NCBI RefSeq assembly: GCF_900109035.1
Contig: NZ_FNYD01000004.1
Span: 310,001-374,000, forward strand
Length of the DNA stretch: 64,000 nt
Source of the DNA: Cribrihabitans marinus
Lineage (GTDB): Bacteria > Pseudomonadota > Alphaproteobacteria > Rhodobacterales > Rhodobacteraceae
Direction: 5' to 3'
In this document: positions 20,502-30,254 of the stretch, piece after piece
How the letters are laid out: each line of letters starts with the position of its first letter
Position numbering within the stretch: the first letter of the stretch is position 1
Position numbers and translations under genes: made by a program
Notes under the pieces: model-generated
Database searches by the model: none
What the model saw: only the letters and a program-made list of their open reading frames with translations
What the model was told of the DNA's origin: nothing

Positions 20502-21650
20502 TCAGCCCTTCATCCCGTCCCAAAAGGATTTCACGGTCGAGAAGAAACTCTTGGTCTCGGGGTTGTTGTCCTCGCTCAGATCCTCGAACTCGCGCAGCAG
20601 CTCTTTTTGCCGGCTGGTCAGGTTGACCGGTGTTTCCACCGCCAGCTCGATGAACATGTCGCCCGAAGCGCCACCCCGCAGGGCGGGCATGCCCTTGCCA
20701 CGCAGGCGCATCTGGCGACCCGACTGGCTGCCGGCCGGGATCTGCACGCGGCCGCGGCCGCCGTCGATGGTCGGCACCTCGATCGAACCGCCCAGGGCCG
20801 CCTTGGACATGCTGACAGGCACCCGGCAATAAAGGTTCGGACCGTCCCTTTCGAACAGGTCATGCGGCGCGACCTCCACGAAGATATAGAGATCGCCGGG
20901 CGGTCCGCCGCGCATCCCCGCCTCGCCCTCGCCGGCCAGGCGGATGCGGGTGCCGGTCTCGACCCCCGCGGGGATGTTGACGCTCAGCGAGCGGTCCTTC
21001 TCGACCCGGCCGGCGCCGCCGCATTTGTCGCAGGGGTTCTTGATGATCTGGCCCATGCCGGAACAGGTCGGGCAGGTGCGTTCGACGGTGAAGAAGCCCT
21101 GCTGCGCGCGCACCTTGCCCATGCCCGAGCAGGTAGGGCAGGTGCTGGGTTCCGCGCCGCCGGACGAGCCGGTCCCGTCGCAGCCGGAACAGGCGACCGA
21201 GGTGGGCACGCGGATCGTCCTTTGCGCGCCGGAATAGGCATCCTCCAGCGTCACGCGCAGGTTGTAGCGCAGATCCGAGCCCCGCGCGGCCCGCCGTCCG
21301 CCGCCGCCGCGGTTGCCCATGAAATCGCCGAACAGGTCGTCGAACACGTCCGAGAAGGCCGACGAGAAATCGCCGCTGCCGAAACCCGCGCCGGGCCGCT
21401 GCCCGGCCCCTGCCCCGGTTCCGTTCTCGAATGCCGCGTGGCCGAACCGGTCATAGGCCGCCTTCTTGTCACCATCCTTGAGGATGTCGTAGGCCTCGTT
21501 GACCTCCTTGAACTGCGCCTCGGAGTCCGGGTCGTCCTTGTTGCGGTCGGGGTGAAGTTCCTTGGCCTTTCGGCGGAAGGCCTTCTTGATCTCTTCCGGC
21601 GAAGCGCCCTTGGTCACGCCGAGCACATCGTAGTAGTCGCGTTTTGCCAT
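20502..21650 (-). CDS. dnaJ: Chaperone protein DnaJ (Hsp40)
   Basis: This 382-residue co-chaperone stimulates DnaK ATPase. It has a J domain with HPD at 33-35, a Gly/Phe-rich linker, four CxxCxGxG-type zinc-binding repeats ([16 protein letters not shown] twice, CDKCGGAG) and the C-terminal substrate-binding beta domains. It follows dnaK by 76 bp in the same operon and ends at a strong terminator. Confidence 0.98.
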   Translation of the reverse strand: MAKRDYYDVLGVTKGASPEEIKKAFRRKAKELHPDRNKDDPDSEAQFKEVNEAYDILKDGDKKAAYDRFGHAAFENGTGAGAGQRPGAGFGSGDFSSAFSDVFDDLFGDFMGNRGGGGRRAARGSDLRYNLRVTLEDAYSGAQRTIRVPTSVACSGCDGTGSSGGAEPSTCPTCSGMGKVRAQQGFFTVERTCPTCSGMGQIIKNPCDKCGGAGRVEKDRSLSVNIPAGVETGTRIRLAGEGEAGMRGGPPGDLYIFVEVAPHDLFERDGPNLYCRVPVSMSKAALGGSIEVPTIDGGRGRVQIPAGSQSGRQMRLRGKGMPALRGGASGDMFIELAVETPVNLTSRQKELLREFEDLSEDNNPETKSFFSTVKSFWDGMKG

Positions 21651-21679
21651 GGGTTTTTTCCTTTGGCCTCAACGTAGTC

Positions 21680-21706
21680 GGGCCGGCCCGGGATCCGGAC
21701 CGGCCC
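21680..21706. repeat. Intergenic GC hairpin between dnaK and dnaJ
   Basis: GGGCCGG and CCGGCCC form a 7-bp stem around a 13-nt segment that can itself pair (CCGG...CCGG). No T run follows on either strand, so it is more likely an mRNA-processing or stability element between dnaK and dnaJ than a terminator. Confidence 0.4.
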
Positions 21707-21726
21707 GCCCTGGCCCGGTTCAGCTG

Positions 21727-23637
<1,911 letters not shown>

Positions 23638-23746
23638 GTGTTTCGATCCCTTTCGTCTTAGGCGATTTCCCGCGGCCGGAACCCGCAACGGCATCCCGGC
23701 CCCGATTTCATTGCGCTACGGCTGTCTGCCCTGCGCGTCCCGGCGT

Positions 23747-23775
23747 ATATAGGGGCGTATCCGCGGGCCTGCAAG
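23747..23775 (-). promoter_or_regulatory. RpoH (sigma-32) type promoter of dnaK
   Basis: On the minus strand CTTG (23775-23772) is followed by exactly 18 bp and then CCTATAT (23753-23747), followed by ACG. This matches the alphaproteobacterial RpoH pattern CTTG-N17/18-CYTATNT. It would produce a leader of about 100 nt. No CIRCE inverted repeat is visible in the leader, so heat control here should come from the sigma factor. Confidence 0.8.
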
Positions 23776-23860
23776 CACCGCGAATTGCGTCTTTTCACGA
23801 AACCGGGCGCAATATGAAAACCTTTTGGAAAGCTGCGTGAAAGGATCGAAAAGACAGCCG

Positions 23861-24463
23861 ATGCCACGTTTGTCCGTCCGCGGGTTCGACATCCACAAAG
23901 GGTGCCTGGACGCCGCCGCACAGTCCGACATCCTCGAGGCGCTGCGACCGGTTCTGAGACGCGCGCCCCTGACCACGCCCGAGACCCGGCGCGGGCAGAA
24001 ACTGTCGGTCCGGATGAGTGCCGCCGGAGAGCTGGGCTGGACCTCGGACCGGCGCGGTTATCGCTACGAGCCACGGCACCCGCGCGGCACGCCCTGGCCG
24101 GCGATCCCGGATCCGGTGCTGCGGGTCTGGACCCGGGTGACCGAGCTGGAGCACCGGCCGGACAGCTGCCTGATCAACTACTATGGCGCCGATGCGCGCA
24201 TGGGCCTGCACCAGGACCGGGACGAGGCCGACCTGTCCTGGCCGGTGGTGTCGATATCGCTGGGCGACGACGCGCTGTTCCGGATCGGCAATACAACGCG
24301 CGGCGGGAAGACCGAATCGATCTGGCTGCACTCGGGCGATGTGGTGGTGATGGGCGGCGAAGCCCGGCTGGCATATCACGGGATCGACCGCATCCGCTTC
24401 GGCTCGTCCCGCCTGCTGCCCAAGGGCGGCCGGATCAACCTGACCCTGCGGGTTGCCGGCTGA
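23861..24463 (+). CDS. alkB: DNA repair dioxygenase AlkB
   Basis: This Fe(II)/2-oxoglutarate-dependent enzyme of 200 residues removes methyl groups from 1-methyladenine and 3-methylcytosine by oxidation. The iron ligands are HQD (His117, Asp119) and His173 in LAYHG; the 2-oxoglutarate arginines are Arg191 and Arg197 in RINLTLR. The NYYGADARMGLHQDRDE stretch is close to E. coli AlkB. The start at 23861 was chosen by family length; TTG at 23825 and GTG at 23837 in the same frame are possible but less likely. It is divergent from dnaK and converges on the exporter gene. Confidence 0.93.
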   Translation: MPRLSVRGFDIHKGCLDAAAQSDILEALRPVLRRAPLTTPETRRGQKLSVRMSAAGELGWTSDRRGYRYEPRHPRGTPWPAIPDPVLRVWTRVTELEHRPDSCLINYYGADARMGLHQDRDEADLSWPVVSISLGDDALFRIGNTTRGGKTESIWLHSGDVVVMGGEARLAYHGIDRIRFGSSRLLPKGGRINLTLRVAG

Positions 24464-24474
24464 CCGTGCTCGCG

Positions 24475-25302
24475 TCAGCGCCGGGCGAACCAGCTGATCG
24501 ACACGCGGCGGCGGGTAAAGAACTCGCCCATCAGCCCCAGCATGACCAGACCGACACCGACCCAGACCGCATATTCCCAACTGGAGTTCTGCGGGAAATA
24601 GTTTCGGAAGACAAAGCCCCGGCACTGGTCGATGGCATGGAACAACGGGTTCCAGTCGAACAGCGGCAGCATGTAGCCCGACAGCGAGTTGCCCAGGACC
24701 ATCTTGCCCGAGAAGATCATGTTGGCGCGGCGGTGGAAGGTCACCAGGATCCCGGTCAGGGTCGGCAGCCACGGCCTGAGCGCCAGCAGCAGCAGGCCGA
24801 AGGCGCATCCGGTGCCCCAGGCGATCAGCAACATGCCGAAGGCGCCGACCGGATCCTCGATGACGATCGGATTGACCAGCGCATGGTAGACGAACAGGAT
24901 CACGCTGATCGACAATACCTGAATATAGAGCGCCGAAAGTCCCGCCGCAGCGATCGAAATGATCGTGTTCATCGGCGCGTGCAGCATCATGCCGCCCAAG
25001 GGATTCCCGGCGCCCATTATGCTGGACACAGCCCGGATATGCGCCATGAAGAGCATCACCCCGGCCATCAGATAAAGCACGAAATCGCCCCGGATCGCAG
25101 CCGCTCTGCGCATACCGGGGATGATGGTGAACATCAGGTAGAAGGAACCGAAGATGACCAGCGTCCGCAGGATGTTGATCACCAGCGCAAGGACGGCGTT
25201 GCTGTGCGACGCACGCAAGTTGTTCACGGTGGAATGAAAGATCAGTTCGGCGGTGGTGAAGGCACCGCTCAACAAGGAATTATTCTGTCTGAACCGAAAC
25301 AC
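24475..25302 (-). CDS. ABC-2-type polysaccharide export permease (KpsM/Wzm-like)
   Basis: This 275-residue protein has about six membrane segments and the ABC-2 permease architecture of capsule exporters (KpsM, CtrC, BexB). An N-terminal amphipathic stretch precedes the first segment, and a motif LFDWNPLFHAIDQCRG lies before the last. It should form the channel that exports a lipid-linked polysaccharide across the inner membrane. Its ATPase partner (KpsT-like) is not in this window, which is unusual because the two are normally adjacent. The gene is divergent from cysQ and kdsB, and a Kdo-linked capsule is the natural substrate, by inference. Confidence 0.82.
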   Translation of the reverse strand: MFRFRQNNSLLSGAFTTAELIFHSTVNNLRASHSNAVLALVINILRTLVIFGSFYLMFTIIPGMRRAAAIRGDFVLYLMAGVMLFMAHIRAVSSIMGAGNPLGGMMLHAPMNTIISIAAAGLSALYIQVLSISVILFVYHALVNPIVIEDPVGAFGMLLIAWGTGCAFGLLLLALRPWLPTLTGILVTFHRRANMIFSGKMVLGNSLSGYMLPLFDWNPLFHAIDQCRGFVFRNYFPQNSSWEYAVWVGVGLVMLGLMGEFFTRRRVSISWFARR

Positions 25303-25347
25303 TCAGAGGCTTTCCCGAAACGCTGCCCGCAATCTCGCACGGAATTC

Positions 25348-25376
25348 TTGCCGTTCCGTTGCCACGCCATCATAAG
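25348..25376 (+). promoter_or_regulatory. Possible promoter of the cysQ-kdsB-galE operon
   Basis: TTGCCG at 25348-25353 and CATAAG at 25371-25376 are separated by 17 bp, placing a start about 40 bp before the cysQ start. The match to consensus is only fair. Confidence 0.35.
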
Positions 25377-25422
25377 AACGACAAGCGAACAGATCAACAA
25401 GGCACAGAACCGGAGGCTTTTC

Positions 25423-26220
25423 TTGAAATACAGCGACCTCATTCCCGTCATCCGCCGGCTCGCGATCCAGGCCGGAGAGCGGATCATGCAGATCTACGAA
25501 GCCGACGATTTCGACGTGAAGGTAAAGAGCGACAGCAGCCCGGTGACCGAAGCGGACGAGGCCGCCGACGCGCTGATCTCGGCCGGTTTGCGCGCCGCCT
25601 TTCCCGACATCGCGGTGGTCACCGAGGAGCAGTCCGCATCGCATGCCGAACGGGCCGAGACCTTCCTGATCGTCGATCCTCTGGACGGGACCAAGGAATT
25701 CGTCAACCGACGCGGCGACTTCACCGTCAACATCGCGCTGGTCGAACGCGGTGTGCCGACACGCGGCGTGGTCTTTGCCCCGGCGCGGGGGCGGATGTTC
25801 TACACCCTGCCCGACGGATCTTCGGTCGAAGAAACCGGCGCGCTGGATCCGACCACGCCAGGCGAGACCAATCCGATCCACGTCACCCGGCCGGATAATG
25901 CCGCGTTGATGGTCGTCGCGTCGAAATCCCACCGCGACCAGGCGACCGAAGACTATATCGCGAAATACCGTGTCCGGGACAGCAAGAGCGCAGGATCGTC
26001 GCTGAAATTCTGCCTTGTGGCCACCGGCGAGGCCGATCTCTACCCGCGGGTCGGGCGCACGATGGAATGGGACACCGCCGCCGGTCACGCGGTTCTGGCC
26101 GGGGCCGGCGGCCATGTGGTGCGGTTTGACGATCACACCCCGCTGACCTATGGCAAAGAGGGTTACGCCAACCCGTTCTTCATCGCCCACGCGCCCGGCG
26201 TCGAACTCAAGGAGGCCTGA
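25423..26220 (+). CDS. cysQ: 3'(2'),5'-bisphosphate nucleotidase CysQ
   Basis: This 265-residue inositol-monophosphatase-fold enzyme has its metal site in TEEQS (about 67-71) and DPLDGTKEF at 85-93, with EWDTAAGHAVL near the C-terminus. CysQ dephosphorylates PAP, the product left by PAPS-dependent sulfotransfer. The start is read as TTG at 25423 because GGAGG lies exactly 6 nt upstream and no ATG or GTG is suitably placed. The stop overlaps kdsB (TGATG). In this setting it may serve the sulfotransferases encoded downstream. Confidence 0.9.
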   Translation: MKYSDLIPVIRRLAIQAGERIMQIYEADDFDVKVKSDSSPVTEADEAADALISAGLRAAFPDIAVVTEEQSASHAERAETFLIVDPLDGTKEFVNRRGDFTVNIALVERGVPTRGVVFAPARGRMFYTLPDGSSVEETGALDPTTPGETNPIHVTRPDNAALMVVASKSHRDQATEDYIAKYRVRDSKSAGSSLKFCLVATGEADLYPRVGRTMEWDTAAGHAVLAGAGGHVVRFDDHTPLTYGKEGYANPFFIAHAPGVELKEA

Positions 26221-27020
26221 TGTCCGTCCTCATCGTCATTCCCGCCCGCTACCAGTCCTCCCGCTATCCGGGCAAGCCGCTGGTGCCGCTCACGGGTGCC
26301 ACGGGCCTGAAACAGAGCCTGATCGAGCGGTCATGGCGCGCCGCGCGCCAGGTCTCGGGCGTCGACCGGGTGGTTGTGGCCACCGATGACGACCGCATCC
26401 GCGATGCCGCCCGGGACTTCGGCGCCGAGGTGGTGATGACCTCGAGCGACTGCCAGAACGGCACCGAGCGCTGCGCCGAGGCGCAGGACGCGCTGGCCGA
26501 GGAATACGAGATCGTCGTGAACCTGCAGGGCGACGCGCCGCTGACCCCGCACTGGTTCGTCGAGGAACTGGTGGCCGGTCTGCGCAACATGGCCGGCGCG
26601 GGCGTGGCGACGCCGGTGCTGCGCTGCGACGGCGCGGCGCTGAACGGCTTTCTCGATGATCGCCGCCAGGGCCGCGTGGGCGGCACAACGGCGGTCTTCG
26701 CCGCCGACAACAGTGCGCTCTATTTCTCGAAAGAGGTGATCCCCTACACGCCCGAGCGATATGCCGACGATGCCGACACACCGGTCTTTCACCATGTCGG
26801 CGTCTACGCCTACCGACCCGAGGCGCTGGCCAGCTATCCGACCTGGCCTGTCGGCCCGCTGGAGCAGCTGGAAGGGCTGGAACAGCTGCGCTTTCTCGAA
26901 AGCGGCCGCCGCGTTCTCTGCGTCGAGGTCGAGGCCCGCGGGCGCCAGTTCTGGGAGCTGAACAACCCCGAGGACGTTCCCCGCCTGGAGGCGATGATGG
27001 CGGCGATGGAGATCGCATGA
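26220..27020 (+). CDS. kdsB: 3-deoxy-manno-octulosonate cytidylyltransferase (CMP-Kdo synthetase)
   Basis: This 266-residue nucleotidyltransferase activates Kdo as CMP-Kdo for lipopolysaccharide core or capsule linker synthesis. The family start IPARYQSSRYPGKPL, the loop VVATDDDRI, VNLQGDAPL (metal-binding Asp) and the C-terminal LEGLEQLRFLE are all present. It overlaps cysQ and galE at its ends and so is part of one operon. It could serve either lipopolysaccharide or a capsule. Confidence 0.93.
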   Translation: MSVLIVIPARYQSSRYPGKPLVPLTGATGLKQSLIERSWRAARQVSGVDRVVVATDDDRIRDAARDFGAEVVMTSSDCQNGTERCAEAQDALAEEYEIVVNLQGDAPLTPHWFVEELVAGLRNMAGAGVATPVLRCDGAALNGFLDDRRQGRVGGTTAVFAADNSALYFSKEVIPYTPERYADDADTPVFHHVGVYAYRPEALASYPTWPVGPLEQLEGLEQLRFLESGRRVLCVEVEARGRQFWELNNPEDVPRLEAMMAAMEIA

Positions 27021-28027
27021 TGGCGGCGGAAACAGGCTCTGACAAGGGCAATGTCCTCGTAACCGGCGGTGCGGGCTATATCGGCTCGCATGCCTGCAAG
27101 GCGCTGGCGGCGGCCGGCTACACCCCCGTGACCTATGACAACCTGGTCACCGGCTGGCAGGATGCGGTGCGCTTCGGCCCGTTCGAGCGCGGCGACCTGC
27201 TGGACCGGGCGCGCCTGGACGCGGTGTTCGCGCAGTACCGCCCGGCCGCGGTGATGCATTTCGCCGCGCTCAGCCAGGTCGGCGAGGCGATGGCACAACC
27301 CGGCCTCTACTGGGCCAACAACGTCACCGGATCGCTCAACCTGATCGAGGCCGCGGTGGCCGCCGGCTGTGATCGGTTCGTGTTCTCATCGACCTGCGCC
27401 ACCTATGGCGAGCATGACAATGTGGTGCTGGACGAGGACACATCGCAGCAACCACTGAACGCCTATGGCGCCAGCAAGCGCGCGATCGAGGACATCCTGC
27501 GCGACTTCGAGGCCGCACACGGTCTGCAATCGGTGATCTTCCGGTATTTCAACGTGGCCGGCGCCGACCCCGAGGCCGAGGTCGGCGAGTTCCACCGCCC
27601 CGAAACCCATCTTGTGCCGCTGATGCTGGACGCCATCGACGGAAAGCGCGACGCGCTGACCGTGTTCGGCACCGATTACGACACGCCCGACGGCACCTGC
27701 ATCCGCGACTATGTACATGTCTGCGACCTGGTGGATGCGCATGTTCTGGGGCTGAATTGGTTGCAGGACGGCAAGGGCAGCCGGGTGTTCAACCTGGGCA
27801 CCGGCAGCGGCTTTTCGGTGATGGAGGTCATCGAGCAGTCCCGGGCCGTCACCAACCGCGAAGTGCCCTACGCCATCGGGCCGCGCCGCGCCGGGGACTG
27901 CACCAAGCTTGTCTCGGGCTCGGTGCGCGCCGAGCAGGAACTGGGCTGGAGCCCGCAACGGTCCTCCATGTCGACGATGATCGCGGATGCCTGGCGCTGG
28001 CACCAGTCCGGCCATTACGACCGTTAG
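27017..28027 (+). CDS. galE: UDP-glucose 4-epimerase
   Basis: This 336-residue short-chain dehydrogenase-type epimerase interconverts UDP-glucose and UDP-galactose. It has the NAD-binding loop TGGAGYIGSH, the SSTCATYG segment with catalytic Ser/Thr, and YGASKRAIE with the catalytic Tyr and Lys; it ends DAWRWHQ. The ATG overlaps the kdsB stop (ATGA). Its role here is supply of galactose-type sugar donors for the neighbouring glycosyltransferases, by inference. Confidence 0.95.
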   Translation: MMAAETGSDKGNVLVTGGAGYIGSHACKALAAAGYTPVTYDNLVTGWQDAVRFGPFERGDLLDRARLDAVFAQYRPAAVMHFAALSQVGEAMAQPGLYWANNVTGSLNLIEAAVAAGCDRFVFSSTCATYGEHDNVVLDEDTSQQPLNAYGASKRAIEDILRDFEAAHGLQSVIFRYFNVAGADPEAEVGEFHRPETHLVPLMLDAIDGKRDALTVFGTDYDTPDGTCIRDYVHVCDLVDAHVLGLNWLQDGKGSRVFNLGTGSGFSVMEVIEQSRAVTNREVPYAIGPRRAGDCTKLVSGSVRAEQELGWSPQRSSMSTMIADAWRWHQSGHYDR

Positions 28028-28031
28028 GCGG

Positions 28032-29123
28032 ATGGCGCGGCGCCCCGGATCCGCCGGCCCGATTGCCGCCTACCGGCTGCGCTGGAAACGCCGCCACCTG
28101 CTCTGGCGGTCGTTCCGCGGCCGGCGCCAGCTGACCCCGGTGGCCGACCGCACCGGGCAGATCGCCCCGGGCGACATCCTGGCGGTGACGACCCTGCGCA
28201 ACGAGATCGCGCGCCTGCCATATTTCCTGAGCCACTACCGCGCCCTCGGCGTCGACCATTTCCTGATGGTCGATAATGACAGCGATGACGGCTCGGCCGA
28301 CCTGCTGCGCGGGCAAAAGGACGTGTCGCTCTGGCATACATCCGCCAGCTACCGCGACGCGCGGTTCGGGCTGGACTGGATCACCTGGCTGCAGATGCGC
28401 CATTGCCACGGCCACTGGACGCTGATGTGCGATGCCGACGAACTGCTGATCTATGGCCATCACGAGCGCCACGACCTGCATGCGTTGACCGGCTGGCTGG
28501 GCCGGCGCGGACAGATCGCGTTCGGGGCGCTGATGCTGGATCTCTACCCCAAGGGGCCGCTGAGCGGAGCGGACCATGCTCCGGGGCAGGACCCGCGCGA
28601 GGTGCTGGGCTGGTTCGATCCCGGCCCGTTCAGGGCGGCCCGTCAGGCGCCGATGGGCAACCTTTGGGTTCAGGGCGGCGCGCGCGAGCGGATGTTCTTT
28701 GCCGACAACCCGGAACGGTCTCCGACGCTCAACAAGATCCCGCTGGTGCGCTGGTCGCGCCGCTTTGCCTATGTGAATTCCTGCCATTCGATCCTGCCGC
28801 CACCGCTGAACAGGCTCTATGACGGGCCCGGCGGCACGATGCCGTCCGGAGTGCTGCTGCACAGCAAGTTTCTGCCGCAGGTGGTGGACAGATCGGTGAT
28901 GGAGAAGGCCCGCGGTCAGCATTTCTATGATCCCCGGCAATTCGACGGCTACTACGACGCCATCGCCTCAGATCCCGATTTCTGGACCCCGGGCTCGGTG
29001 CGGCTGACCGGCTGGCGGCAGCTTGAGGATCTGGGCCTGATGACCGCCGGGGGCTGGTCGCCGGACGCCTCGGACGGTCCGGATGCGCCGGATCAAACGC
29101 ACGTGCCGGAAAATCCCCTGTAA
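28032..29123 (+). CDS. Glycosyltransferase family 2-like protein (first tandem paralogue)
   Basis: This 363-residue protein starts with an Arg-rich segment, then a GT-A-like domain. TLRNEIARLPYFLSHYRALGVD (about 54-75) is followed by the nucleotide-sugar motif MVDNDSDDGS (79-88) and a DxD metal site CDADE (133-137). The pattern matches the Glyco_tranf_2_4 group. The acceptor and sugar are unknown. The start at 28032 is 4 bp after galE. It is a close paralogue of the gene at 29244, sharing RGQKDVSLWHT-type and LNKIPLVRWSRRFAYV-type blocks, so they arose by tandem duplication. The C-terminus has an extra acidic tail absent from its sister. Confidence 0.82.
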   Translation: MARRPGSAGPIAAYRLRWKRRHLLWRSFRGRRQLTPVADRTGQIAPGDILAVTTLRNEIARLPYFLSHYRALGVDHFLMVDNDSDDGSADLLRGQKDVSLWHTSASYRDARFGLDWITWLQMRHCHGHWTLMCDADELLIYGHHERHDLHALTGWLGRRGQIAFGALMLDLYPKGPLSGADHAPGQDPREVLGWFDPGPFRAARQAPMGNLWVQGGARERMFFADNPERSPTLNKIPLVRWSRRFAYVNSCHSILPPPLNRLYDGPGGTMPSGVLLHSKFLPQVVDRSVMEKARGQHFYDPRQFDGYYDAIASDPDFWTPGSVRLTGWRQLEDLGLMTAGGWSPDASDGPDAPDQTHVPENPL

Positions 29124-29141
29124 CCCTTTCTAAATTGGTTG

Positions 29142-29202
29142 TTTCGCAAACTTCGCGAAATACGTTATAGCTCGTATGACGCCCCAACCCCCAATTGGGG
29201 GT
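29142..29202. repeat. Two inverted repeats and AT-rich gap between the glycosyltransferase paralogues
   Basis: TTTCGC...GCGAAA (29142-29160, 7-nt loop) is followed by a perfect 16-bp palindrome ACCCCCAATTGGGGGT (29187-29202). The 120-bp gap is poorer in G+C than its surroundings and contains a TTATAG at 29165-29170 that could be a -10 element. The second paralogue may therefore have its own regulated promoter. Confidence 0.45.
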
Positions 29203-29243
29203 GATCGACGCGGCATTCCGAGTTTCCGGAGTTGAGTTATCCA

Positions 29244-30254
29244 GTGAGCCTGTTCGAGTCATACAGGATGAGATGGCGGCGCAAGCGCCGGCTGGTCAGG
29301 TGCCTTGCGAAGTCCCGCCAACTGAGCGCCATCCAGAACAACACCGCCAGGATCCGGCCCGGTGACGTCCTGCTGTTCAGCACCCTTCGCAACGAAAAGA
29401 TCCGCCTGCCGCATTTCCTGCGCTACTACCGCGACCTGGGCGTCGATCATTTCCTGATTGTCGACAATGACAGCAGCGACGGCACGCATGAATTCCTGTC
29501 CGGCCAAAAGGACGTGTCGCTGTGGCACACCGATCGCAGCTACAGACGTGCCGCGTTCGGCGTCGACTGGCTGAACCATCTCCTGCGCAAATACGCCCAC
29601 GGACATTGGGCGCTGGTGGTCGACCCGGACGAGTTCTTCATCTACCCGTTCTGCGACACGCGCCCCATCAGGGCGCTGACCGACTGGCTGGACAACACCT
29701 CGGTCCGCAGCTTCGGCGCGATGCTGATCGACATCTATCCCAAGGGACCGCTCGACCAGGCGATCTATAGCGAGGGTCAGGATCCGCTGGAGATCGCGCG
29801 CTGGTTCGATTCCGGAAACTACACGATCCGCAAGAACCCTACCTATGGCAACCTGTGGATCCAGGGCGGCCCGCGTGCGCGCACGTTCTTTCCGGACAAT
29901 CCGGCCAAGGCGCCGGCGCTGAACAAGATACCTCTGGTCAAGTGGAACCGGCGCTATGCCTATGTCAGCTCCACCCATTCCCTGCTGCCGCGCGGTCTGA
30001 ACCAGGTCTATGACCAGTGGGGCGGGGAAAAGACCAGCGGCGCGCTGCTGCATGCCAAGTTCCTGCACACTTTCGCTGAAAAGGCCGAGGAAGAGCTGTC
30101 GCGCGGGCAGCACTATGCCGGATCCGCCGAATACAGGGCCTATGCCGAACAATCCGCGGCCTCGACCGACCTGTGGTGCCAATGGTCCGAGAAATACATC
30201 AACTGGCGCCAGCTCGAGATCCTGGGCCTGATGTCCAAGGGGAACTGGGCATGA
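29244..30254 (+). CDS. Glycosyltransferase family 2-like protein (second tandem paralogue)
   Basis: This 336-residue protein (from GTG 29244) has the same layout as its sister at 28032: Arg-rich N-terminus, TLRNEKIRLPHFLRYYRDLG, VDNDSSDGT (about 73-81) and a DxD site VDPDE (126-130). I chose GTG 29244 because GGAG at 29228-29231 is about 12 nt upstream and the N-terminus then aligns with the paralogue; TTG at 29232 is directly adjacent to that GGAG and so unlikely. Its stop overlaps the next gene (ATGA), so the two are co-translated. Confidence 0.82.
   Translation: MSLFESYRMRWRRKRRLVRCLAKSRQLSAIQNNTARIRPGDVLLFSTLRNEKIRLPHFLRYYRDLGVDHFLIVDNDSSDGTHEFLSGQKDVSLWHTDRSYRRAAFGVDWLNHLLRKYAHGHWALVVDPDEFFIYPFCDTRPIRALTDWLDNTSVRSFGAMLIDIYPKGPLDQAIYSEGQDPLEIARWFDSGNYTIRKNPTYGNLWIQGGPRARTFFPDNPAKAPALNKIPLVKWNRRYAYVSSTHSLLPRGLNQVYDQWGGEKTSGALLHAKFLHTFAEKAEEELSRGQHYAGSAEYRAYAEQSAASTDLWCQWSEKYINWRQLEILGLMSKGNWA

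Noticed and set aside
23902-25422. One giant protein joining alkB region and CysQ
   Set aside because: The frame is open by chance through the opposite-strand permease gene. CysQ similarity begins at the TTG with GGAGG at 25423.
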